In this document: positions 10,753-21,743 of the stretch, one piece after another | How positions within the stretch are numbered: position 1 is the stretch's first letter | Layout: each line of letters starts with the position of its first letter | NCBI GenBank assembly: GCA_963693305.1 | Contig: OY855904.1 | Span: 16,577,496-16,641,495 of the forward strand | Direction of reading: 5' to 3' | Source: Meandrina meandrites | Lineage: Eukaryota; Cnidaria; Anthozoa; Scleractinia; Meandrinidae | Length of the DNA: 64,000 bases | Program-made: the position numbers and the translations under genes | The notes under the pieces: model-generated | What the model was told of the DNA's origin: nothing | Seen by the model: the letters and a program-made list of their open reading frames with translations, nothing else | Database searches by the model: none

Positions 10753-12153
10753 TGTGTATAAACTCCTTCCAAATGTAATAAAAAATTTGCTGCTTTAGAA
10801 CTTGTTGTCGATTTTTTGTTTTCCTTTGAGTATGAAGTTCCCACCAGTTTTCTTTGGGGTTGTGATTTGGAAACCTGGCATGTGGGTTTGGCATCTGAGA
10901 AAACACTCGCTTATGTTCTTCATTTATTTCCACCCCCCAAGAGGAAGGCATTCGAGCCACAACTTGATGCACTGGTGATCTAGTGCAACAAATATCAATA
11001 TGTTCTCTTGATTAGCTCTGGTCTCTTTTAAGCTATTTATTGGATTGTAGCACAATGTTCCCCTCCAGAATGCGGCATGTGTCAACTTGAAGGAGACAAG
11101 GCATTTAGTGAGTGAAGGGTGTGGAGGTAAATTATTATTGTTCAAGCCTGAAGAGAAAATAAAAGCCAAAGCCGAGTTGCAAATTTGATCTTAAAAACTA
11201 TTAAAATATTTTATTTTTTCTATCAACAAGTAACTGTTCATGACAGACTGAAGTGATTGTGATCTTGAGTTTTGTGCTATTTTCTTTTTTAAGTTTCTAT
11301 TAAGGTGATTCCACTGAAAAAGAAGGAGTAATCAAAATTTTCTAAGACTTGGTCCAGTTCATAGTTATGTTATGAGCATTGCAAAAATGCAATAAAAAAT
11401 GGGGGTCACCGTGCTCGTTTTTGTGCAACCTGGATGGCTATTATGGTAAATATACGACCCACGAGGTTTGTAATAGGGACCCTAGTAATCCAAAAAGGGG
11501 ACTATCATTTCTAGAAAAAAACATTTCTTGCATTAAAACAGCGAAGCAGTTATACAAAATAGACTTTAATCTTACATAACAAACTATTTTAATTGAACTG
11601 GAATTAAGATTATAAAAGAAATTAGAGATTTTGCTGCGTGCGCACGTAAGCAGCACTACCAAAATACGTGCTTTTTAAAGCATTCAAATAAAAATATCTC
11701 AAAATAGAATAATCAACTTTTCTTTAAATCGCGATGTATTGTAGTTAACCGCATGTCATTTAAGTTAATGCATTAAAAAAGGGGGTCACCGTGCTCGTTT
11801 AGAAGAAAATAACCATTTATTTCCCTGCTAAGCTTAATCTGAAGGAAATGCCGTAATGTTGTGTGCGCGAGCGCTCGTGCGCGCGCTAAATAACGCGAAA
11901 ACTCGTGCGCAGCAAGGATGCGCAATGCAATTCAGTGGAATCACCTTAATCCAAATTGCGAAAGACGTCACAAATCTGAGATTGTATTAGAGTAGTCAGC
12001 CCCCCTTGTCAGAGATGAAACATTGATGTTTGGTACAATGATTTTATTGCTTATAAAAATACAGCATTATTGCAATTGTCATCACTTGGGGAGAGGTGGA
12101 AACAGTGACCACCCTCCCACCCCCCCCCCCCCCCCCTGGAACTCGGTATTGGC
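10753..12153. other. Convergent spacer between RPL7A and the secreted-protein gene
   Basis: The segment contains the RPL7A 3' UTR, about 500 bp with nothing recognised, the TTAA element at 11304-11945, and the 3' UTR of the minus-strand gene. That UTR has AATAAA (plus tttatt, 12043-12048) about 106 bases past the stop. A C-run at about 12119-12137 lies just outside the coding exon. Confidence 0.6.
11304..11945. mobile_element. TTAA-flanked MITE, GGTGATTCC family, copy 1
   Basis: The element is exactly bounded by TTAA on both sides, with inverted termini ggtgattccactg and cagtggaatcacc. It is 642 bp without a coding frame. An internal motif, gggggtcaccgtgctcgttt, occurs twice in direct orientation (about 11401 and 11781). 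A second copy is at 16626-17264. The TTAA duplication is a hallmark of piggyBac and Kolobok-type transposases; the family assignment is inference. Confidence 0.85.
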
Positions 12154-14666
12154 CTAGACCCATGAGATGGCCACCTTACAAAGACCAGTCCCAGACCGGT
12201 ATGAACCGCTGATAACACGGTTCATGCTCAGCCAGATGTCGGTCTCGACCTTTGCAAAAGGAAAGGGAAAGGTGGATTTTCCGATCGGCCCACCATCTAG
12301 AACAAAGAGATATCTGCTGTCGTACACAGCTTGGTAACCACGGTAGTTGGTAACTTCCACTCGTTCGTGACTGATATAATAGGTCACGTGATCACTAAGG
12401 GCTTTGACTTTGTTTTCAACCTTCAGGTGGCCATCAGTTGTGTAGTCCTTGTAACCAGTAAGTACGTTGGAATATATTAACAGGTTTCGCTCTAACCCAT
12501 GCACCTCCGCGCTGTTTGGGGTTGTTCCAGAATCTCCACCTAGAAGAAATACACAACGGTAAATGTAGAAATATAATACAAACCTGAAAACCGAATCACA
12601 CCTGGGGAGTCATCGAGAGAAAGGCACATGTCCGAAAGGAGTGGTAGAACTTTATCACTTCTCTAAGCGTCAGTGGGCGTACAGGGCAGTAAGTGTAATT
12701 AAGTAAGTAAGTTTGTCAGCCAGTCAGTCGGTCAGTCAGTCAGTTGGTCAGTCAGTCAGTCGGTCGGTCAGTCAATCAGTCAGTCAGTCAGTCAGTCAGT
12801 CAGTCGGTCAGTCAGTCGGTCAGTCAGTTGGTCGGTCAGTCAGTTGGTCAGTCAGTCAGTCGGTCAGTTGGTCAGTCAATCAATCAGTCAGTCAATCGGG
12901 TGGCCCACTACCCCTCGGAACGAGTTACTTTATTGGTTATTGGTTCTTAAAACAATAGATAACAGGCCCTGAATAACAATAGAGGTAGTGTTTACAGCGG
13001 GTGAATAAAACTAGAGGTTCCTGAGAGTTAGTGTCTTACTGAATCAATCAGTCAGTCGATCAGTCGGTCAGTCAGTCAGTCAGTCGGTCAGTCAGTTGGT
13101 CAGTCGGTCAGTCAGTCGGGCGGTCAGTCAGCCAGACAGTCGGTCAGTCAGTCAGTCGGAAAGTCAGTCAGTCGGAAAGTCACTCAGTCGGTCAGTCAGT
13201 CGGCCGGTCGGTCAGGCTGTCGGTCAGTCGGTCGGTCAATCGGTTGGTCGGTCAGTCGGTCAGTCAGTCAGTCAGTCAGTCGGTCGGTCGGTCGGTCGGT
13301 CAGTCCGTCAGTCCGTCAGTCAGTCCGTCAGTCAGTCGGTCAGTCAGTCTGTCAGTCAGTCCGTCAGTCAGTCAGTCAGTCAGTCAGTCGGACAGTCGGT
13401 CAGTCAGTCAGTCGGTCAGTCAGTTGGTCAGTCAGTCGGCCGGTCGGTCAGTCAGTCAGTCAGTCGGTCGGTCGGTCGGTCGGTCGGTCGGTCGGTCGGT
13501 CAGTCGGTCGGTCGGTCGGTCGGTCGGTCGGTCAGTCAGTCAGTCAGTCCGTCGGTCGGTCGGTCGGTCGGTCGATCGATCGGTCGGTCGGTCGGTCGGT
13601 CGGTCGGTCGGTCAGTCGGTCGGTCGGTCGGTCAGTCAGTCAATCTGTCGGCCGGTCAGTCAGCACCGAAAAAAGAGTCTGACTGGTAATTAAAAAGGTA
13701 ATGAATGGAGAAGTTAAAACACGTTCATAACATCAAGAATTAGGAACACATTTAGGAAAGGCTTTGTCAGCAAAAAAGAATTAGATGGAAAGAGAAGGAA
13801 ACGCTAGGCGTTGGCCGGGAAAATCATGGGGTAAATTTCTTGGCTGCTCAGTAATCTCTTCTCTCACCCCATCCATTATTTGTGGGCGAGTCACCAATAT
13901 TAAACGTCCATCCTGTAACTTTGCGAGCAAACCACAAGTCAATTCTGGCGACTCGTTTGGGGCCGCATCTTTGATCAAACCTTATGCGAAGCTTGCCTGT
14001 GAATGTGAATCAAATACAATCATCAAAATTGATAGTACAACATTCTGAGTTTGGTAGCCAATTTTTCCTTTAAAACACTGTGAGACGCAGTATATTTGTT
14101 CTAATAGGTTTAAGGCGGTGGAAACTTGTAGCTATCAGTTAAAGCTGAATTAGGAAATCGAGTTGCTCATCTTACATCAAGTCTATGATTTTCCATTCAT
14201 TTTCCTTTTCTATTTTTGGCAAAAATCACTTGAAATATCTTTGAAAAATAAACAGCAGCGATTGTAGATACCTTGGGTAGCGCAAGTTCCAGGTTTTCCA
14301 GTCAAATGGTTCACCCAAGTGATGCTGCTGTCGCTCCCATACGCTTTTCTATACTTCAAATCCACTTGGAATGAAGGACTCAGTGGCTCTCTGGGCTGTC
14401 GGCAGCTTAAACAGCTCTTAGCTAGAACAAAGCAAAGCAGTCAAAGATAAACCTCATCACTGTTCAGTACAGTTGTTGATTAAACCGCGAAAAAGATAGC
14501 ATTAAAAACTCTTACGAGAAAGAAAAAATTATAAGAAAGAAGTATATAAAAGCCCTTTTTTCATGTCAGCAGGTTAAAGTCTCTTCAACGTGCAAAATAT
14601 AATACCTGCAATGGCCTTCAAAATGGTCAAGGCGAAAAGAACAACAAATATACGACGAACTCTCAT
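12154..14666 (-). CDS. Small secreted protein, family not recognised
   Basis: Three exons: 14606-14666, 14272-14421 and 12154-12539 (597 nt, 198 aa), with phases 1 and 1 joining cleanly. Exon 1 encodes a signal peptide (MRVRRIFVVLFALTILKAIA). The mature part begins AKSCLSCRQPREPLSPSFQV and has a CxxC pair plus two further cysteines, one near KPGTCATQG and one near the end (GTGLCKVAISWV). The middle contains HVTYYISHERVEVTNYRGYQ and SRYLFVLDGGPIGKSTFPFP, and looks like a beta-rich extracellular domain. Minus-strand AATAAA follows the stop. No transmembrane segment follows the signal peptide. Function unknown. A diverged copy of exon 1 and its promoter is found at 18190-18260, so the locus has been duplicated. 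Confidence 0.75.
12700..13660. repeat. Compound (GTCA)n/(GTCG)n tetranucleotide microsatellite in the secreted gene's intron 2
   Basis: There are two blocks, 12712-12898 and 13046-13660, of gtca/gtcg units with occasional gttg, gtcc and gccg variants. They are separated by about 150 bp of unique sequence. In one plus-strand frame the array reads as long Ser-Val-Gln/Arg repeats, which is an artefact of the 4-base unit (12 bases = 4 codons). The third block segment shows runs of pure GTCG. Confidence 0.95.
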
Positions 14667-15130
14667 CTTCTTGGAACTGGCAGAGTCAAAAGCACTCGAG
14701 AAGAGATCTTTACAAGTACGCAAAACTTCACGTAGCACTCAGCTTTATACTCAAAGTTATACTTGATTGATGGCATACGGCGCACAATGTTCGTCTATTC
14801 TGTGGATACAGACAGATGACCAGCTGTTGTTGGCAACTTTTTCTTGGCAGGTCTCCGTGATCATGTTTACCTCAATTAGCTAATTACACATGAAAGAGAT
14901 TTCGTTGACAAGTTTTAAGCGCTACGTGCCTGTGTGTAGGACGAGATGTGGAAAATTTTTCTTAATGCCTCGGCGGCGTGTTTACCTCAATTAGCTAATT
15001 AACGATGAGGAAGTTCTCGTTGACAAGTTTTAAGTGCTATTTGCCCCCGGTATGGCAATGGCAATTTTTCTTGATAAATCTCCAAAGTCGTGTTTACCTC
15101 AATCAGGAGTTTAAGTACACACGACAAAAT
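14667..15130. promoter_or_regulatory. Promoter region of the secreted-protein gene with a ~113-bp triplicated unit
   Basis: Upstream of the minus-strand ATG the sequence gtttacctcaattagctaat recurs at about 14864 and 14979, and in a diverged form (gtttacctcaatcaggag) at about 15091. Each is followed by ttgacaagttttaag-like sequence, giving three units spaced about 112-115 bp. The homologous promoter at 18340-18540 has two such units. Function is unknown; the retention in both copies could be regulatory or merely inherited. Confidence 0.5.
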
Positions 15131-16625
15131 TTTTGTTGATAATTTTTAAGTGTTATCGGCTCGTGTGCACGGCAAAATATGCAAACACTTACAAAAAAAA
15201 CAAATCTTGTCCAAGTGGAGTCCAACCCAAGCGTAGAACCCTCATTTTGAGATTTCCCGCTGTATAGTGGAAGAGAGTACTGAAGCTTAAGAAACAAACC
15301 CTCACGATAAAAGTTGTCAAAGAAAACTGGGTGACCAAATCTTGCCGTCTGTTTACACATCAATCAGATTGAAATTGTCAGACACACTTCAAGGAAAGTG
15401 TTCGTGTGTCTAGTTAATTAAAGATTCACAGGATTGCCACTCAACAGAAAAAAAATATTTACTTATTCTAATACAATGCAAACTACTCCAAGCAAAGGCT
15501 TTTAGCGAGTTATTTTCAACTGACGAGTGTTTGAATGTGCTGAACAATTGGGTATATAAATCAGTTACGCTTTCACTTAGCGTTTGGAAATCGGGATCAG
15601 CCTCGTTCTCTCTACTTTTAGAAATCAGGTTTTATTATCTGAAATTAAAATAGTGTATCTGGCTGACTGAATGTTAAACGTGACATTTATAATGAAAGTG
15701 TTGGGTTCCTGATTATTATTTCATTATTATTACAGTGCGAGTCTCCGCCTGTTATCAGGAGTCAGATCTATCCCACGTGGAAAGAATCAATGTCACATCA
15801 CAAGTGTCAGAGAATTTTACTACCCACGTGGGATAGATCAAAGTACGCGGAGTTTCTTTGCGAACCAAAAGTGAAAAAAGAACCTAACCCGAGCTATCCC
15901 TCGTAAAATTAAAAAGTCCGTTAACTAAGATCTGGTCAGTAATTATATAAGTCACGCTTTCAGTCAACGTTGGGAAATCAGGAAAAGCCTCCTTCTCTCT
16001 CCGTTAAGAAATCATGTTTTTTATTAACTCATATTAAAACCGTCTATCTGATTGATTGAATGTTAACTGGGAGGGATTATTAAATTTGATAGGCCTTGAA
16101 AGACCTCGATGTCCTCTTTTTAGTCAGTCAATGTTCTTTAGCGTTATTTCTTTCCATTTTAAACTCCAAAAATGTGTTTCTTGCTTGCAAAAGGAGAGAA
16201 ATTATGCCCTGCATTCAGCGTTCGAGACGCCATGATACATTTCTTTAACGTTTCATAAAAGCAAGCCGCTAATTGGATAACATTTGTCCCCAAGGATATT
16301 CATTTCCTGGAGAATAATTGAAACGTTTTCATAAAATTCTTACTGCATCAAAACTTCGTCAAGCAAGTGGTGCAATGGTGGGTTGCTACAGACAAAATTG
16401 TAAAAATCCAAATCATAGTGAATGGAGCCATCTGAATACCTTATTCAGAGCGGTAAAAATGCTAGCATTTTTATCTCGGTTTTCGTCCCTCAGTTGTTAT
16501 GTGGTCAATCCTCCTGTTTATTGCTTTTAGTATTTAAGTTTTCTTCACCCAATCGTATCAATTCCACGTAAAATGAGTAAGAAAATTTTTTTATGTCTTG
16601 AGAAGGACTCTCAAACTTCGATTAA
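15131..16625. other. Upstream duplicated segment and unassigned spacer
   Basis: 15131-15920 is homologous to 18540-20330, interrupted there by a transposon. It includes an inverted pair around cacgtgg: gatctatcccacgtgg (about 15765) and ccacgtgggatagatc (about 15825). 15920-16625 has no gene or repeat that I can identify apart from a partial echo of ttggaaatcgggatcagcct (15590 and 15965). Confidence 0.5.
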
Positions 16626-17264
16626 GGTGATTCCATTGTAAAAGAAGGAGTATTTAGAATTTTCTAAGACTTGGTACAGTTCATAACTATGTTCTAAGCG
16701 TTACAAAAATGCAATAAAAAATGGGGGTCACCGTGCTTGTTTTTGTGCAACCTGGATGGCTATTATAGTAAACATATGACCGATGAGGTTCATACTAGGA
16801 ACGCTCATAATCCGAAAAGGGAACTATCATTTCTAGACAAAATCATTTCTTGCGTTAAAACATCGAAGCAGTTCAACGAAATAGACTTTAATCTTACATA
16901 ATAAACCATTTTAATTAAACTGGAATTAAAATTATGAAAGAAATTAAAGATTTTGCAGCGTGCGTGCGTAAGCAGCACTACCTCAAAACGTACTTTTTAA
17001 AGCATTGAAATAAAAATATCTCAAAGTAGAGTATTTAACTTTTCTTTAAATTGCGATATATTGTAGTCAACCGGATGTCTTTTAAATTTATGCATTAAAA
17101 AATGGGGGTCACCGTGCTCGTTTAAAAGAAAATGACCATTTATTTCTCTTCTGAGCTTAACCTAAAACAAAAGCGATAATGTTGTGTGTGCGCTCGTGCA
17201 CGCGCTAAATGACGCGAAAACTCATGCGCAGTAAGGATGCGCAATGCAATTCAGTGGAATCACC
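16626..17264. mobile_element. TTAA-flanked MITE, GGTGATTCC family, copy 2
   Basis: This is bounded by TTAA (16622-16625 and 17265-17268), with termini ggtgattccattg and cagtggaatcacc. At 639 bp it is collinear with copy 1 at 11304-11945, including both internal gggggtcaccgtgct words, with scattered substitutions. Both copies lie in the same 6-kb neighbourhood and in the same orientation. Confidence 0.85.
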
Positions 17265-18679
17265 TTAAACTGCGTTATATTTAAAAAACTGAATGAAAGA
17301 TATTTATTTGAAGTGAATGTTTCAGTATAACTGTTGTTGAACAAATACAGTTTGAAGGAATTGTGCACAAAGCAAAATAACTAAAAGGTCTTAGATTCGA
17401 GCGAGTTCTTGGTACTTAACAAACCATCATTTAAAATTCCCGCTAAGAGGATAACTATAAAAATCGCTCCTTTGGAACAGTCGCGAGCAGACATAGTTTA
17501 CCGAGGGTCTATTGTACTCTGGCAGTCTGGCGGTTTAAGCCGAGCGTCGGTTTTCGGGTACATTGGTATTTTATCTGGCGGTTTACGGTCAAGAAATTAT
17601 CGCACAGTTGCGGGAAACTATCGCTCTCCTGAGTTTTCAGTTTTTGCCTGTTTGGCGGCGGTCATTCAAGCGGTCGCTTTATTTTCCTTGAATTAGCCTG
17701 CCTTCTCAAGTTTCTCTCTTTCACACGCTTGTTTTTCACTAAATTGATGTGAGAAAGATCACACGAACACACCCAGCCGTCCAAATTTGTATTTTTACGC
17801 TTCTTTATAAACACCTCAGTTGCATTCTTTCTGTTTGTGAACAGCCCATTAGATGTCAAACCTTTTTGTTCGCAAGTTACTGAATAGAATAAGAAACAAA
17901 ATTTTCTGCTCTTAAAATCTTGTGGTTTTTGTAAGGAGGAATACGATTATTGAGCTAACATTTTTAGGTCGGTTATGACGATATTCGTTCTGGTATAAGG
18001 GCGGTTTCGGTCTTAAGAAGAAAACAAAAGTGGTTTGTGGTCTATGAAGAACAAAGTATGGCTGTTTGCGGGATGCACGACCCACTTTAATAGACCCTTT
18101 AAATAATATAATTAAAAACGTTATCAGTAAAAAGTAAGAAAGAGTCTTATTTCTTTTGGGTGAACAGGCCGAATTCTTTTCAATGAACAAATGAATAACT
18201 GATGCCTGCAGTATGGTCAAGGCGAAAGTAATGGCAAATATACGACAAAATCTCATCTTCTTGGAATTGGCAGAGTCAAAAGCACTCGAGAAGAGACAGA
18301 TTTTCAGCTGTTTTTGGCAACTTTTTCTTGGCAAATCTCCGTAGTTATGTTTACCTTAATTAGCTAATTACACATGAGAAAGGTTTCGGTGACAAGTTTG
18401 CACAACAAAAATAACACACCATTTTGTAAATCTGAGTCTCCTTAGTCATGTTTACCTCAGTCAGGAGCTAATTACACACGAGGAAGTTTTTGTTGACAAG
18501 TTTTTTAAAACTTAAAAGTGCTTTCCGCTCGTGTCACGTGCACGGCAAAATTTGGTAATTTTCTCCTCGAGAAGACTCTTTGTTAAACAAAAAATTCCAA
18601 GGAAAACAAATCTTGTTCACAAGCGGAGTCCAACCTCATTCTGGAATATTGCGCTGTACAGAGAGTACTGCAGCTTAAG
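17265..18679. other. Spacer with the broken duplicate and its promoter copy
   Basis: 17265-18180 shows nothing that I can assign. 18190-18679 is homologous to 14600-15287 (the secreted gene's exon 1, promoter and flank), which marks the left limit of a local duplication. Confidence 0.45.
18190..18260 (-). pseudogene. Duplicated exon 1 of the secreted-protein gene (broken)
   Basis: On the minus strand MRFCRIFAITFALTILQAS matches the signal-peptide exon at 14606-14666 (MRVRRIFVVLFALTILKAIA), and the 5' UTR (ggaattggcagagtcaaaag) is also shared. The splice donor that follows exon 1 in the intact gene has become gcatca, and no copies of exons 2 or 3 are present downstream. It is a partial duplicate that cannot make the protein. 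Confidence 0.75.
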
Positions 18680-19633
18680 GACGTTCGCGCGAAAATTTTC
18701 TAGTCTATAGATTTTTCTAAAATTTTAACTGAGGACGGATAATGAGTTACTTGTGTCAGAAATACAAAAAAAAGTGGAGGTCACCGACTTCGTTTCAGAG
18801 ATAAAGTCTGTAGAAAACTACCCTGATTTTGAAAAATTGGCGCACGTAATTTCGCACGGCTTTCAAGGTTTGTAGTTTAAATTATCGATGATGAGAAAAC
18901 GGAGGGAGACGATCTTGGTGATATTTTGAAGAAGTGCGTCTGTTGCGTAAATAATTTCAAGTGTTTCCATCTTTTATGCAAACTTAGCCCTGGAAGAGGC
19001 ATTTGAAGCAGTCGTACGACAAAATGAAAAGATCAAAAGGCGGAATTCGAACGTGCGTGGGGCAAAAAAATCAACCTTTTAATCGATAGGTTTTTTTCAT
19101 TTTCTCACAAAACGTAGATAATCGTTAACAAAAGTGATCTTTTAAGAAAAAAAGTAGGGGTCACCGACCATTTAAGCTAGCAAACTGCAAGCGAAGTTAT
19201 CGCAATGGCTACTCACCCTATATGTGGTTGGAAAGTTTCCTCAGCGCGCGCGCTCGATGCATGACGTGGCGCTTTTTGATCTTTTCGTTTTGTCGTACGA
19301 CGGATTCAAATGTCTCTTCCAGGGCTAAGTTTTGTATAAAAGATGGCAACACTTAAAATTATTTACGCAACAGACGCACTTCTTCAAAATATCACCAAGA
19401 TCGTTTGTCTCCGTTTTCTCATCATCGACAATTTAAACTACAAACCTTGAAAGCCGTGCGAAATTACGTGCGCCAATTTTTCAAAATCAGGGTAGTTTTC
19501 TACAGACTTTATCTCTGAAACGAAGTTGGTGACTCCCACTTTTTTTGTATTTCTGACACAAGTAACTCATTATCCGTCCTCAGTAAAAATTTTAGAAAAA
19601 TCTATCGACTAGAAAATTTTCGCGCGAACGTCC
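18679..19633. mobile_element. TTAA-flanked foldback element, GGACGTTCGCGCG family, copy 1
   Basis: The termini ggacgttcgcgcgaaaattt and its exact complement lie between TTAA duplications (18675-18678 and 19634-19637). The two arms (18679-19135 and about 19290-19633) are long inverted repeats, sharing tctgttgcgtaaataattt and ttcgcacggctttcaagg. The 955-bp element has no ORF. The paralogous segment at 15287-15290 keeps a single TTAA (gcttaagaaacaaac) without the element, which is direct evidence of insertion. Confidence 0.9.
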
Positions 19634-20676
19634 TTAAGAAACAAACTCTCACGATAAAAGTTGTCAAAGAAAACTGGGTGACCAGGTCTTGCCGTTTATT
19701 TGCACATCAATCAGATAGAAATTGTCAGACACACTTTTCAAGGAAAGTGTTCGTGTGTATAGTTAATTAAAGAATCACAGGATTGCCACTCAACAGAAAA
19801 ACAATATTTACTCATTCTAATACAACGCAAACTACTCCAAGCAAAGGCTTTTAGCGAGTTATTTTCAACAGACGAGTGTTTGAATGTGCTGAACAATTGA
19901 GCATATAAATAAGTTACGCTTTCAGTCAGCGTTGGGAAATCGGGATCAGCCTCGTTCTCTCTACTTTTAGAAATCAGGTTTTATTAACTGAAATTAAAAC
20001 AGTGTAACTGGCTGATTGAATGTTAACTGGCAGGGATTATCAAACGTGACGTTTATGATGAAAATGATGGGCTCCTGATTATTATTTCATTATTATTATT
20101 ACAGTGCGAGTCTCACCCTGTTATCAGGAATCAGATCTATCCAACGTGGAAAGAATCAATGTCACATCACAAGTGTTGTGCGCAGAACTGCGCGCGAATA
20201 ATGAGCCAATCAGAAAATTCTACTACCCACGTGGGACAAAAACAGACAAAGTACGCGGAGTTTAGTCGAGTTTCTATGCGAACAAAACCCGAAAAAAGAA
20301 TTTAACCCGAGCTATTCCTCGTAAAATTGAATCGAATAAGTGATGGACGACGATGGAAAGCCCTTCAAATGGAACGAGCCAACCATAGAAGAGTATTACA
20401 TACGGGTTTCAGTGGCTGATTCAGCTAAGAGCATGCATTCATTCAGCTTTTGACAAACAAGCGTAACAGCTCAAAGTTTTAAATCCGAGGCATCCGAATT
20501 TTCTTTTTCCGTAGTTTGAGTGTTTGCTCTTTTTGCCACTTATTTACCGAAAAAAAAAAAAATTCAGCAGCATGAAAAACCCTTATGGGTTTCTGGCAGC
20601 ATTTAATATGACGTTTGAAAGAGACGGGGTTGAGGTCGGTGAATAGGTGTTAAATATTCTCCAGTTTGGCGACTTA

Positions 20677-21159
20677 TGCATCAGTCAATTCCAGCAGTGC
20701 CCATCCCCCCCCGGGCAACCCCGGGGCATTTCCTAATGTTGCCCGTCCCGGGGGTGGGGCATTTGCGTACCTCGGGTTGACCCCCGGGCATTTGACATGT
20801 GGTTTCGAAACCGTGGAGTGAGTCGCGTATTCGTGATGGAGGCGATTATAGGCCAAGACTTGGACTACGTTGCAGATTAGCTAGTCCATGAAGGACTAGA
20901 GAAGCTCGTGGATGTTCATGGATGTTTTTAAAGGTATATTTTCTCAATTTTAGATATTTCTTCATTGTCAAGAAGCAACAACTTGTATTATATTCTTATA
21001 TCACCTATCGAGAGATTGAAAACAATCAACCCGGGAGCGGGGCATTTGCCCGGTTCCCCCATCCCCACCCCGGGGAATTTACCAAAGAAATGCTAATGCC
21101 CGGGGGTCAGCCCGGGGGAGGGGGGGGGGGGATGGGCACTGCTGGAATTGACTGATGCA
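20677..21159. mobile_element. TTA-flanked inverted-repeat element, TGCAYCAGTCA family, copy 1
   Basis: Termini tgcatcagtcaattccagca and its complement match for about 34 bp, followed by C-runs on the left and G-runs on the right. Flanking TTA is found on both sides (20674-20676 and 21160-21162). Inside are further inverted cccgggcattt/gccccggg words. A 3-bp TTA/TAA duplication is typical of PIF/Harbinger elements (inference). No transposase. Confidence 0.75.
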
Positions 21160-21169
21160 TTACGTTCGC

Positions 21170-21440
21170 AAGTTTAGTTTTTTTTTCAAACATTTTGAAT
21201 AGACTAACAATATTTCGAGCGCCTAGAGAATTACTTTGTCGTTTAAAAGCTTCGAGAAAAGTTTTCCCAAAGTGCAGCCTTGTATAAAAATATTTGAAGG
21301 ATGATAAACACAAAAGTCTCCATTTGGCGCGAAAATATGCGCGGATATTTGTCCTTGGACATTATCTGTTTCTCGCTCTCGGGAAAAATGTCCGCTTGTC
21401 GGGACACATAATGTCGCATTTTCGCGCAAAATGGAGATTA
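21170..21440 (-). repeat. Dispersed repeat (GGCGCGAAAATATGC family), copy 2
   Basis: The block is an inverted, diverged copy of 1660-1965. Shared landmarks are agtctccatttggcgcgaaa, atatttgtccttggacatta and gatgataaacacaaaag against the complement of its partner. It directly adjoins the TTA-flanked element that ends at 21159. Confidence 0.6.
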
Positions 21441-21743
21441 TTGTTTATTAATTCTCCAGTGTTGTCACTGCTTATCATATCCTTTTCTGGCAAGAAAAAT
21501 TGCGCAAGTCGCGCGCGATGCGCTGTCTGGCTTTTGTCTGGCTGGCCGTTTTGTGAAAGAACTGTAAGACCCAGGGGCCGAGTCTTTCCCGCGGGTTTAG
21601 TTTGTCAGCAGTTTGCATTGCGGGCTTGAAAGACAACATGGCGGAGTCGGTCGACATGGCGTTAAATGCAGGAATGGCTCCGGACACTTAGATTTTTTTT
21701 ATTAAAGTGAAAAAAGAAAATATTCAATATAAAGTGCGCCGAG

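Noticed and set aside
13040..13660. CRISPR array
   Set aside because: The repeats are 4-bp tandem units without spacers, in a eukaryotic intron.
12713..13693. Long Ser/Val/Gln/Arg-repeat ORFs on the plus strand
   Set aside because: They are translations of the GTCA/GTCG microsatellite; 12-base periodicity keeps all frames open. They have no splice or start context and lie in an intron of the opposite strand gene.
17912..18334. 140-codon minus-strand ORF containing the duplicated signal peptide
   Set aside because: The frame runs through the exon into non-homologous flank because the donor is lost. Only the exon 1 part is homologous, so it is called as a broken duplicate.
20342..20455. Short ATG ORF starting MDDDGKPFKWNEPTIEEYY
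   Set aside because: At 37 codons it has no acceptor, donor or homology that I recognise. It could be a first exon fragment, but the evidence is too thin.
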